64,000 nt of DNA from Ephemerocybe angulata (taxonomy: Eukaryota > Basidiomycota > Agaricomycetes > Agaricales > Psathyrellaceae): positions 496,001 to 560,000 of the forward strand of contig JAACJK010000222.1 of assembly GCA_013368325.1 (NCBI GenBank), given 5' to 3'. The stretch's first letter is position 1. Every line of letters begins with the position of its first letter. Below the pieces are notes generated by a model that was given only the letters and a program-made list of their open reading frames with translations, searched no databases and was not told the DNA's origin. Shown here in pieces: positions 1 through 10,425 of this stretch. Both the position numbers and the translations under genes were made by a program.

Positions 1-255
1 CACATATTATTAAAGGCATCTCTCACACGTTTGCAACTTGATTGGACGGACATTTGAATGCAATTTTTTTTTCTTTCTCCTGCACAAACCACATTCGTTT
101 CTTCTCGTCGGTCGGTGCCTACTCGCTCTGCGCTCCTCCGCTCTTTTCTTTCGGCCGTTTGACCATTGAACAGCTGACCTTACCAGACACGCCTGCTTGC
201 TTGCTCCTTCGCATTCCTCTCCTTATTCTCTCAGTCTTATTCCTTCTCATAGTCG

Positions 256-497
256 CTGTTCTCGATATTGACACTGTTATCTCTCGCAGAGTGGTAGTTG
301 TACGGAATTTATAGCCTCTTGTTTTGTCTTGCAGCTGCGGTTAGATCTAGTAACTTAATACATCCAGACTCTTTGCAAAATCCACCACATGTCTTTCCAG
401 TTGAGGCTGAAGACAAGTGGGAACGAGGAAAGGATGTGTTTCGCCGGCGTCTCTAGAAGACGCCGGAGTTTGCCGGGCGGCCCGGGGGCAACAGCAG
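256..497 (+). repeat. Upstream repeat, copy A (5' of the ARF-GAP gene)
   Basis: About 240 bases that recur, inverted, at 61068-61282. Long blocks are identical, including the stretch around 310-400 (TTATAGCCTCTTGTTTTGTC through CACATGTCTTTCC) and the GC-rich tail around 465-492. This copy has about 20 extra bases (roughly 271-292) absent from the other. It ends 76 bases before the ARF-GAP start codon, so it probably forms that gene's promoter or 5' leader. The match was found by eye; no alignment score was computed. Confidence 0.85.
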
Positions 498-574
498 TCC
501 GTGCACCGAGGGCACTGCATGCCTTTAGCTTTTGCCTTCACTTTCTACCTCACATTCCCCTGGTCCCGTTATAA
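389..574 (+). other. Possible upstream ORF overlapping the ARF-GAP start (TAATG)
   Basis: An ATG at 389 opens a 61-codon frame whose TAA stop (572-574) shares its last base with the ATG of the ARF-GAP gene, making a TAATG overlap. If the leader is transcribed without splicing, this frame would have to be terminated before the main protein starts. The product is Arg/Pro-rich and resembles no family I know, so any role would be regulatory. In the repeat copy at 61 kb the same ATG meets a stop after 8 codons. Confidence 0.35.
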
Positions 575-2100
575 TGTCGAAGCCAGACAGAGCAACTGTT
601 GAAAGGAACTCCCGGACGCTCAGGGAGTTAGTTAAGCGTCCAGAGAACAAGGTCTGCTCTGATTGTAAGCGAAATGGTGAGTCTTGCCGTCCAGCTGGGC
701 GAGGGTTGTGATTCGACTGGTCGATGGATGCTGATGATAGACTTTGCTTCGCTACTCTCAACTAGATCCTCGATGGGCCTCGTGGAATCTGTAGGTCGAT
801 TCTTAGATCAGGGGTGGTGTAGAATGAGTTGCTGATGTGTCTATCTGTCTGCTTCTAGGGGCGTGTTCTTGTGCATTCGATGCTCTGGAATCCATCGGGG
901 AATGGGCACCCATATTAGCAAAGTCAAGTCGGTGGACTTGGATGTCTGGACACCCGAGCAGATGGATGTGCGTATCATTGCTGTTATATCAGTTAAGAGG
1001 TGGCTTATAAGTTCGTCACTGTACAGTCGATCCAAAAGTGGGGAAACAAGCGCGCCAACTTGTACTGGGAAGCTCATCTGAAGCCAGGGCACGTTCCCCC
1101 CGAGCAGTGCGTTCTCTATTCTAGCCCATCCAGCATCGGAATCTGACTTGTAACCCATCTATCTGCCCCGCTCTACAGCAAAATGGAATCTTTCATCAGA
1201 TCCAAGTATGAATCACGACGCTGGGCAATGGAAGGCACCCCTCCCTCCGACCCGTCTACCTTAGAAGGCGGTTCTTCAGCTCCCGCCTACGAACAAGCAC
1301 CCGCAGGCCCCTCCCATCAGCAGCAACAGCTAGCCGCAGCAGCGCCCCCTCCCATCTCCACCCCGACCTCCTCGCGCGGCCCCACGACCCGCCAGCCCCA
1401 GGCCCGTCACCAGCTCCTCTCTTCCGCGTACACCAACCGTCCCGCTGCTGCTGCGCCCGCACCCGTCGCAGCGACCCCGGCCCCTCTCGCCCCTGTCGCC
1501 CCCGCGCCGCAAGCGCCCGCCGCCCCCGCCTCCGCGGCCCAAGATCTCTTCTCCCTGGACTTCCACACACCCTCGCCCTCGTCCACTCCAGCCCTGGGAT
1601 CACAGGGGCAGCAACCCAAGAAGGATGTGAAGAACGATATCATGGCATTGTTCTCCGCCGCCCCCGCATCCCAGCCCGCCTCTGCCGCGGCGTTCGGCTC
1701 GTTCCACTCCCCCTCGACTGCCGCATGGGGCGCCAGTGCTCCAGTGCAGCAGCAGGCTGTTCCGCCGCAAGCTGCCCAGTCGACGAGCATGATTGGGAGC
1801 GGCGGTGTTGGAGCGTGGGGAGCGAGCTCGGGCTGGGGCGCGCCGCAGGTGGCTCAACAGCCGACGTTCCAGTCGAACACTAGCAACAACGTCTGGGGCT
1901 CACCTGCGGCTGCTCCTGTACCTGCGCAGCAGGCGAGCTTTTTCAATACGAGCGATGTGTGGGGGTCGAGCTCGGCGGCGGCTCAGCCTGCTGCGAACCC
2001 GTCCCAGGACTTGTTTGGAGGGTTCGCGTCATCTGCAACGCCTGCAGCACCCCCGAAGAAGGATGATGTGTTTGGTGACATCTGGGGTGGGTTCAAGTAG
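574..2100 (+). CDS. ARF GTPase-activating protein (ArfGAP domain, Age2/SMAP type)
   Basis: Five exons (574-676, 766-790, 859-967, 1027-1106, 1179-2100) give a protein of about 412 residues. The N-terminal ArfGAP domain has the zinc finger CSDC...CIRC and the conserved [19 protein letters not shown] block carrying the arginine expected to be catalytic. [11 protein letters not shown] and FIRSKYE follow. The family stimulates GTP hydrolysis by ARF on Golgi and endosomal membranes during coat release. The remaining ~270 residues are low-complexity Ala/Pro/Gln/Ser with repeated WG motifs, probably a disordered adaptor-binding tail, ending in FGDIWGGFK. The start is the first in-frame ATG, and the duplicated leader repeat lies just upstream. 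Exon joins were set by frame and family fit. Age2 versus another ArfGAP subfamily is not certain. Confidence 0.92.
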
Positions 2101-2215
2101 GAGGTCCTTGGATTCGAGTCTGGGTTGGTGCGTTCGCGCAATAATATATCTCTAGGTGCTAGATGTCTAGAATACATGGGTTTCTGTTTCTCTCATTGTA
2201 CTGGCTACAAATCGT

Positions 2216-5074
2216 TCATACGTCATGCTTTGCGAGACCAAGATCCTGGAGTTTCGGAGTACAGCAGTTAGCCAGAACTCATACATTTTCGAAAGGGCAG
2301 AAAGTAGCGTACCTTCTCAATCAATTTGGCCGCGATAGGATGGAACGCGCTCTTGTTGGGCTTGAAGGTATCAATGGCAAGCGTCTTGTTTACCTTTGCG
2401 ATACCACGGAAAGTGGGCCTGCAGAACTTCATGCGTCCCTTTATGATGCCGGTATCATCGTTCCCGACAACCCACTTGGCGGCCTCATCTGCGAAGGTCT
2501 GGGCTGCGGGAGAAGAAGGATCGGCGAGGGCAATTTCGTAGAAGCGGAAGCGGATCTCGGCATTGGGCGTCGAGGAAAGCTTGTAGACGGTACCGAGGTG
2601 AGTTGTCAGGTTGCTTGGGAGCGCGGAGTAGGTTGATAGGCGTTCGAGGAATGCGACTGTTTGGGTATCATCGAATTTGGGTTGAGATAAATTATAGGTT
2701 TAGTCAGAAGGGGGTTCATAACGTCCAAGGGTGTAAAGTCGAAGGGGACCCAGGTTTCAAGTTGAGGGCAAAAGAGTAAGATAGGGAATAGGTACTGACT
2801 GATTTGGTTCGTGTCCATCTTCTCTACGTCGCTCTCACTGAAATGGAGGCGGCCGACATCTTCGACGGAGCGTGCCGCGTCCCAGCGCCCAGCGAGGCCA
2901 TAAGCTTCCTTCGCAAGCGTAGAATCGTATTCCATCTTGACCGGAAGGTCGATCCCTTCGCCGTAGAACCAAGCCTACGGGAGAACACCAGTCAGCCGTA
3001 GGTCAATGGTAAAATAATGATGATCGAACGAAGGGTGAAATGAATGAAGAGGTAACCGGTGAGCAACCATGAAAGAAAAGAAAGACTCGGGAATGAATAG
3101 ATGTTGAAACTCGAAGCTTTTGACTTACGTTCCAATCGATGCTGTCGAGGGCCTTGATCTTTTCGGCCCCACCATTCTTCTCGAACCAGCTATAGAGATG
3201 GTCTTTCCATTCCCAGGTGGTGATGCTCTTGCCACTGAAGGTCTTCACGTAGTCGCGGATATAAGGTACAAACACATCGAGACCGCCAACAGTCCTTTCT
3301 GGAGAGCCCTTTGTCAGTTCTTCAAGCTGGAAGCTACGTAGTGCAGTTCATACCGAGGTGCAGAATGAGATTGGCGCCCTTCTCGTAGGGGATGCTACTG
3401 TACGCAACATCGGGATCCTCGCCATACTCAAAGTCGATGATGAGACGCTGGTATTTCGGCGTCTTCTCATAGCCTCTCAACGAATCCTTTAGTGCCTTCT
3501 CGCCGATGATGTACTGGAATCCTCGGACGGCGGGAGAGTGGAGGTACTCTTGGAGCAGACGTTCCATGTAAGTCGTCCAGCCTTCGTTGAGCCAGAAATG
3601 GGATGCATGAGCGTGACTAGAAGTCGTGTTTTTTGGGTTAGAGTGGACCCTGGCGATGGAGTCGGGGAATAGGGCCTACGTGATTCCATTACCGAACCAA
3701 GAATGAGTGAGTTCGTGAACGACGACGTCAACGAGGGCTCGGTCCCCTGTTACGAGAGCTGTTTAAGGCAAGTTAGAAACCATTTTGGGATAGCGCCCTC
3801 GATGTTTTAAACTTACTTGGTGTCAGGAACGTCAAGCAAGCGTTTTCCTACGAGGTATTAGGAAAGGTGACATCGGACGCGTTTGTATACACGTACCATT
3901 CCGCCATAAGGGAAAGAAGGGGGCAAAACGAGGAGGTCATAGACACCAAATCGGTACTCGGATACGACCTTCTCCTCCTCGGCCAAGAACCTAGCACGGT
4001 AGGGTTAAGCGGCGATCATCTCGGAGAATATAAGCGATAGGCCACCTTGCAGTATCTTCACTGAACTCCCAGTAGGCTTGCTCGATGCCCTCAGGCTCGG
4101 CCCAGACACCGGTCTTCCACTGCTTGTCTTCGAATTGGGGGAAGGGTCGGTAGCGCAGGTCGCCAACCGCGATGGCCAGGAGGTACGATGGGATGGGGAC
4201 GGGCTGTGGTGAATGTGTGTTGAGTAAGGAGCCACCTTTGTGGCCAGTTGGAAGCGCTGAAACGCACCTGTCTGTAAGTGTATGTCACCAAATCCTTCCC
4301 GATCTCCTTCCCGTCGTGAGCTGGACCGTCTGCGGGAGGGGAGACTCGAATAGCAGAGAGCAAGGCAGGCAAAACTGAGGTTACTTTGGCATCATATGTC
4401 TGACATCAGGAATGTTAGTTGCATGGCAGCATGGCGACGGATTATGAACATACAATCTTGTTGGAGGGCGTGTCCTGCAGCGGTGCGAGGGACCTCGCGT
4501 AGATGGGCTGGCACTGGCTGAACAGGAATGGGAACCTCTTTCCTTGCGTTTGCCTACAAGCTAAGTTTAGTGAGGTGCCTAATGCGACGCGCTAGACACG
4601 TACTCCTTCGCTAACCACTGCAGTGCGGTGGAGTGCTTGCTCGTCTTGTACGTGATAGTAACAGTCGTTGTCGATCCTTCCTTCAGTCCGGACGGCAAAG
4701 AGATATGCAAAGCGGACCCCATGACCTCATGCTTGGGCTTGAGCTCGAACTTGAAAACGAAAGATAAGTGAAAGAGTCATGAGAGATACTGAGACTCGAC
4801 GCACGGTTGCGTTGTTCCCTGCGACCGTCGCCTCTTGGATTTCAAGATCGAGCGTGTCGAAGCTATATAGAACACAGAACACTGAGTTAGGTCCTCGTCA
4901 GGGCTACGTTACCACGTACATGACCTCCTTGGGCTCATCTTCCTTGATCTTCAGCGTATGCGTCGCGCTACCACTGATGATCTTCGTATCGAAGTCCACA
5001 AGCCACTCGAAGGCAACGTTCTCGGTAGAGACCTGCTTGTAGTTGGTTTGGGTTGTAGGATCAAGATCAGCCAT
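2216..5074 (-). CDS. LTA4H: Leukotriene A4 hydrolase-type M1 aminopeptidase
   Basis: About eleven exons on the minus strand. The order of motifs is that of the LTA4H/Lap2 branch of M1 zinc peptidases: an N-terminal beta domain (from [14 protein letters not shown]), the substrate loop YGGMEN split by an intron near 3897, then zinc ligands HELTH and WLNEG exactly 18 residues apart (3590-3720). [24 protein letters not shown] and DWNAWFYGEG follow, and an alpha-helical tail ends in AKHDV. The enzyme is a cytosolic aminopeptidase with epoxide hydrolase activity toward LTA4 in animals; the natural epoxide substrate in fungi is unclear. The start chosen is ATG at 5074. An in-frame ATG at about 5152 would add some 26 mostly hydrophobic residues. 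It is convergent with the ARF-GAP gene, with 115 bases between stops. Internal exon borders are approximate. Confidence 0.92.
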
Positions 5075-5795
5075 AGTGGAAGGTTGGTGCAGGTGTTGGA
5101 AAGGTAAAAGAGCGAGCAACCCTTGAACGAGAGTCCGGCTGAGTGATAACATGATGTTTTTGATCAAGGCGCCCCGGCAACATGGTCCCGTCGAATGCGC
5201 ACGGGTCGGGATCCGGCTCTGTTGTGTACCATACGGTGGGTCGTAGTTGCATACGGATACGAAGAGTACTTATTCTTGAACCACTAGTAAGATGTCTCTC
5301 TGTCTATCTACGCTAACACACGGTTGTCGCTTAGCGCCCAACCTCCGCTTGCGTTCGACTTATGATCCACCGCACGAACTCCCCAAGCATATAAGCGCCG
5401 GCTACGGCTTACGGGAACGACCAGAGATGGAAGTCCAGTTACATTTATATGGTTTTCTCCACACAGGTTTCCGGCTCGGTTGCTGGGTTCGAAAGATTGT
5501 GAGGTTGACTGCGCAGTCGCGCTTCGTAGAAATCTTGGAAGCCTGAAGGCTTTAGCTGAAGTGTGTCTTGAGTCAGAATGAGGATTGTGTATCGTAGTCG
5601 ATCTGAGTTTTGAAAGGCTCATCTGTTCGGCGATCGGAGGTGTACCTTGGGTAAAGTCCGCAGCCGAAAGAGCATGCTAGATACCGTCGAGTATACTGGC
5701 CAGTATGACAGGGCTGCAGAAGCGCGATGGGCCCCAGTCCTGAAGGCTTCAAGACACTGTGGAGAAGAATATGTCGGGAGGCTGTGTAGAGCGGT
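5075..5795. other. Intergenic, LTA4H promoter and APC11 3' region
   Basis: About 720 bases between the LTA4H start and the APC11 stop. A minus-strand frame of about 100 codons (5308-5622) has no recognisable motif and no sign of splicing. I see no RNA gene or repeat here. Confidence 0.5.
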
Positions 5796-6220
5796 TCAGA
5801 CTTTGCCAGCGGCGGTGACTAAAAGGCACGTCAGCGCCTGACAATAACCATAGCTATCAGCAGCACGATGAAATAACTTGCCCCAAGTTCGGCGATCCAT
5901 AGGGCATTGCGAATTGCTCGCAGCGGTCCCAATCCACTTGAGCAGGCAATGCATATGAAATACGTGGGTGCATTCCCCATAGACTATCGGGTTGAATGTG
6001 GCATATACACGTCAGACTGCTTCACGTTAGATGATTATGGGGAAGGTAACGCACTGAGAGGACAGTCATCTCCCGGAACCTTGCACGCTGGACAGCATGC
6101 CTCGAAAGCGACGCGACAAATTCCACAGACATCGCCCTCTTCGCCGTCCTCCTCATCCTCCTTGCCAGTGTCCCAGCGCCAGTATGCGATCGCGTGCCAA
6201 TTCTTTATCGTTACTTTCAT
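5796..6220 (-). CDS. APC11: Anaphase-promoting complex subunit 11 (RING-H2)
   Basis: Three exons (6055-6220, 5882-5983, 5796-5818) give 96 residues, the usual size for APC11. The protein opens with MKVTIKNWHAIAYWRWD, then GDVCGICR, CCPACKVPGDDCPL, GECTHVFHMHCLLKWI and QCPMDRRTWVTA: the full APC11 RING-H2 signature. It is the catalytic RING subunit that recruits E2 to the APC/C ubiquitin ligase in mitosis. The last intron appears to use a GC donor (GCAAGT at 5881) and a TTTTAG acceptor; this join gives the expected W-V-T-A ending, whereas reading through gives an unrelated tail. It is divergent from PFS2, with 179 bases between the two start codons. Confidence 0.93.
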
Positions 6221-6399
6221 GTTGACAGGGTAGGACCGATACGCCGCTGTGGTGGTACGAAACAACCTGGGATTGTCATCAAATCAGCTTTCCAGTCACG
6301 AACGCGATTGGGCGCTTATTAAAGACTGCTGTTGTCGCATGTTTGCCATCACCTTCCGTGGCTTCAGGCTGGCCCCGGTGGTCCAGTCGCAAAACCATC
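6221..6399. promoter_or_regulatory. Shared divergent promoter, APC11 / PFS2
   Basis: 179 bases separate the two oppositely oriented start codons, so both promoters must overlap or share elements. No clear TATA box is seen. Confidence 0.6.
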
Positions 6400-8535
6400 A
6401 TGTCTCTACCAATCCTTTTACCACCAAAGGCCATCCCGAAGGTGCATGCTCTCTCTCATCTGGAATGGACACCAACACGCTACCTTGAGGAGCCCCAGCC
6501 TCCGTCGAACGAGGACGCACGATTGCAGGAAGAGTTCATCGCGAAGCAGCTGTTGGAGGGGAAGATAGTAAAGAAGACGCGACCGCGGAGAACGGTGGAT
6601 TATAATGGTGGAATGGGACGTTGGGTGCTAGTGAGTCTTCTCATTGTGGTGGTGTTCATGGCTGAAAACGAGCCAAGTCCAGGAAGCTTAGACCAAGTCC
6701 GACGTATATTCCCCACCTCCGACCCGCCCCACCATATATCATCGACGTAAGCCATTGCTTTGAGGCGCCTTCTACATGACTTATGAATGATTCCAGCTCC
6801 TCCCGCCGAAAGCCTATACAGATAATGCGTCCACTTCGCTTTGCACCAAGTTCGTCCATACATCGACGAACAAGATTCGTTGTCCGGTGAACGTTGTTAC
6901 GGTACGTGTCAAAAGTGGCCTATCTTGCCCAAAGATACTGACCTGGGGAATAGTGGACGCCCGAGGCGCGTCGCGTTCTTACTGGTTCAACAAGTGGCGA
7001 ATTCACACTTTGGAATGGCCTCACGTTCAACTTCGAAACGATCCTTCAAGCGCACGACACGGCCATCTGCGCTATGCGCTTCACGCATTCCGGCGCCTAC
7101 CTCGCCTCTGCGGACAAGACGGGCATCATCAAGTACTTTGAACCCAACATGAACAACTTGACCGCCTGGCAGGGTTCTCAGTCGAAGGAAGCCATTCGCG
7201 GGATTAGTTTTAGTCCAGACGACCAGCGGTTCGCTACCGCCAGCGATGACTCGAGTGTGAGGATTTGGTCGTTTGCGGAAAGTCGGTTTGAGAGTGTTTT
7301 GTCGGGACATGGGTGGGACGTGAAATGTGTGGAATGGCATCCGACGAAAGGGTTGATTGTGTCTGGAAGTAAGGACAGTCAAGTGAAGTTCTGGGATCCA
7401 CGGACAGGAACCTGTCTATCTACTCTGTACGTCATTGCCCCATACTTTCCATTCGATACTAACACTACGCAGGCATCAACACAAGAATACCATTCAAGCC
7501 CTTGCGTGGTCACCGAACGGAAACCTAGTCGCCAGTGCCTCACGAGACCAAACCGTCCGTGTCTTCGACATCCGAGCCATGAAAGAATTCCGCGTCCTCA
7601 AAGGCCACAAAAAGGAAGTATGCTCCATCGCCTGGCACCCCGTCCACCCCGTCTTGGTCTCCGGAGGCTCCGAAGGCGCCATCCTGCACTGGGACCTCTC
7701 CTCCTCCGACGTCTCGTCCGACAGTGCTCCGACGACTGTCGGCGCCGCCGGGCAGCCCAGCTCGAACGTGGCTACCAGCGCCGCAAGCATCGGTGGCCTC
7801 GATTTTAATGGGCAGCAGGGGCCGCTGGTGTCGACGCCCCGCGCGACCTTGTCGCAAGCGCACGACTCGAATGTGTGGGCGCTGACGTTCCATCCGCTTG
7901 GGCACATCCTGGTGAGTGGGTCGAATGACCATACGACGCGGTTTTGGAGCCGCGAGAGGCCGGGGGATGCGAGCTCGGTGTTCTCTGGGGGAGGGGAGAA
8001 GCCGCCGGAGATGCCTGTGGATATGTCGGGGCAGGAGGAGGAGGACGAGGTTATGGTGCCTGGGTTTGGGGCTCCGGGATTGGGGGCTCCTGGGTTGGGA
8101 GGGGGGCTCGCGGGGAGTTGGGGTAGGGACGAGGACTCGAAGGATGGGGCGGCGAAGGGCTATGGGGCGTATGAGAATGGGATGGGGAGGGATGGGGGGG
8201 ATCGGGGGTATGGTCAGCGGGATGTAGGGGGCGGAGGTGGGTATGGAGAAGCGGATGATTATGCGATTCCCGGATTTGGGGGCGGTAGGGAGGAGCAGCC
8301 GGCGCCAGCGCGGGACTATTATGGTGGTGCGTCGAATGGGTATGGGCGCGGAGGAGGGGGAGGAGGAAGGGATGGTGGGCGGGAGGACTGGGCGGGTAGG
8401 GATAATAGGGATAGAGATTATAGAGATCGGGATCGGGAAGGTCGTGGAAGAGATTGGGGTGATCGGGATGGTGGCCGGGCTGGTGGGGCTGGGGGAGGTG
8501 GAGGTTATGGGTATCGTCGTGGAGGGCGATACTAG
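6400..8535 (+). CDS. PFS2: Polyadenylation factor Pfs2 / WDR33 (WD40 protein)
   Basis: Five exons (6400-6630, 6678-6746, 6797-6901, 6954-7426, 7473-8535) encode about 646 residues. The N-terminal part has [13 protein letters not shown], typical of Pfs2/WDR33. Seven WD repeats follow, with [50 protein letters not shown] and [16 protein letters not shown]. Family members belong to the cleavage and polyadenylation factor; the WDR33 propeller contacts the AAUAAA signal. The C-terminal ~190 residues are Gly/Arg/Asp/Tyr-rich with RGG-like stretches, probably disordered and RNA-binding. ATG 6400 is the first in-frame ATG. Exon 2 assumes an acceptor at 6677, because the nearby CAG acceptor would give a stop. 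Confidence 0.94.
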
Positions 8536-9398
8536 TGTGTCCTTCAAGTTTATATTTGACAGGCTTCAATCTACTTTATGCCTACTACTGGGTCTTAGGG
8601 CCTTTTCGCAATTCCTGGATACTGAATGAATGAAATGAAATGAAGTGGAAAGGTTTGTCCTGACATCATAGGCCTTCCCAACTTCCTGTGTTGTTGGATC
8701 CGATGGTAGCAGGACCTATTGTGTCTCCTACTCCACCAGTTTCGTTCTATAAGCTCTAAGAGTTGGACGTTTACTGACACACAAAATGCCAGAAAAAAAC
8801 CTTGGTTCAGTCCGGAAGGAACCGAGGGTCAATATAGTGGAGGACAAGCGGCCAGAGACAACTAAGATTAGTTGGATGATTTAACCTTGTTTAGATCGTC
8901 GAAAGAATTTCCGAATCGGATGAGAACACGTCGTCCAAGTAAGAATGGATAGGACACCTGAGAGCTGAAGGTTCTTCTCGTCCAATCGCATATTCCACAG
9001 AAGCTAAACTCAATGGAACCACCGTTCTCCATGAGTTGTCGGACAGATTTTGAACGCAGGTCTCAAAGGCTGTCCCAAACTCAGCATGTGATGCAAGTTG
9101 AAGACATCGAGGTGCAGTGCCATGGCAGTATCGCGCCCTTCCGTTGTCAAAAGGAACTCGGTGAAGATCCGCCTGCGCACTCCCGCAATCCTTTGGCGAA
9201 GTTTAACTGTCCATCTAAAGGGTATATCCAAGTCGGACCTCGTGTGTCCAAGGGTTACCAGTTTGCAAAAGTCTTAAGTGCTTCCTCCGATGTATTTGGC
9301 TCCCCTTCGTGTCAGCCCCGAAACCTGAAGTAGGAGTCAGATGAAGTATGGTAGCCAAGAGTGATTACGACTCACCAACAGCTCCTGTTAATCTGACT
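8536..9398. other. Intergenic, convergent 3' regions
   Basis: About 860 bases between the convergent PFS2 and CHORD-like genes. Short frames on both strands show no motif. Nothing else is recognisable. Confidence 0.5.
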
Positions 9399-10035
9399 CT
9401 AATCCCTTTTCCGCTTCTTGGTGACAACAGCTGCTTCATGTTCACCAATAACACATCCCGGCGATGTACCGTCCTCCTCACAGCACGTCCACATGAATTC
9501 CTCCGGATATTGGCGTTTATTCTCGGGGGTATCTTGCGGACCATGACAGGCCTCATCCCAGTCCGCAAATCCATCCTCATCTGGCTCCATGTCCCCTGCA
9601 ATGGCATTAGCACTTGCCGCGAATTGACAGACGCGAAAGCTCACCAGGATGGTATTGACACTCATCCTCCTCCCGTTCGCGATTAACATCGTACTCTTCG
9701 TCACAATTAACGCACTGCTCCCACCGCGGCACCACATTCTTCGTCTCCCGCCTCACCGTCACGAACTCGCGCGTCAGAGCAATCTCCACCGCCTGGTCCG
9801 TCCTGATCAAGTTCTCCAGGACGTGCCGCAGCCGCGCCTCAGACACCGTCGCGATCGCCTTGCACAGCTGGCCCCTCGTCTCCTCATTCAGATGAATCTC
9901 CACCTCCGAGACGTCAGACCCGTCCTCCGAATCGCCCTCGTCGTCGTCGCGTCCATCGCGCTCTCCATCCGAGGAATCCGAGAGCGCCGTCAAGTCGATG
10001 ACCTCCGAGGCCTGCCCAGCTTCGGCGCTTGCCAT
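9399..10035 (-). CDS. Acidic protein with CHORD-like Cys/His-rich C-terminus
   Basis: Two exons (9645-10035 and 9399-9595) encode 195 residues. The first ~60 residues are very acidic (EVIDLTALSDSSDGERDGRD and further D/E runs), followed by a helical stretch around LCKAIATVSEARLRHVLENL. The C-terminal half has CVNCDEEY, CQYHPGDMEPDEDG, CHGP, FMWTCCEEDG, PGCVIGEHEA and a basic end KKRKRD that could be a nuclear signal. The CxxC / CxYHPG / WxCC / GC...H spacing resembles CHORD zinc modules, but with changes. I recall similar fungal proteins of unknown function, and I do not assign one. The start is the first ATG; upstream there is only an in-frame TTG. Confidence 0.8.
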
Positions 10036-10425
10036 GCCTCGCGTCGGGGAGCGAGAGCGGGTGGTTGACGTGGCGCAGAGGCCGTTGTGGGTGGAGGGCA
10101 CTGAGTTTCGAACCAACAGCGGGCTCCGGGCTTGTCTGTCGGACGCAGTTGAGATTTGGTGAAGTCCAAAAGGCTCCGCGCTTAAAGCCCCTGTCGTGGG
10201 CGCTCGGTGATCTCCGGCTGAGCTTTAATTACTTAGGTTGAAACTTGAGTTGGAGGGCAACAAAGCCGAGAAAGCCGCGTTGGCCGCCCTCCCCTTTTGC
10301 GAGTATCAAAGGACGGAGCAAGAAAGCTAATCGTGACGGATAAAGTCGTAAAGGAGGTACAAGTGCAACTAAGTAGTGTTACAAGAAAAACGATCAATTG
10401 TTGGAAGAGGGACTCCGAGTCGCAT
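10036..10425. other. Intergenic between two minus-strand genes
   Basis: About 390 bases. It should contain the promoter of the CHORD-like gene and the 3' end of the MFS gene. No distinct motif was seen. Confidence 0.45.

Noticed and set aside
5308..5622. 104-codon minus-strand frame between LTA4H and APC11
   Set aside because: No motif or conserved-looking segment. It most likely falls in promoter or UTR sequence.
7540..8547. 335-codon open frame antisense to PFS2
   Set aside because: It is the shadow of the Gly/Arg-rich low-complexity tail. Its Pro/Ile/Ser-rich translation has no motif.
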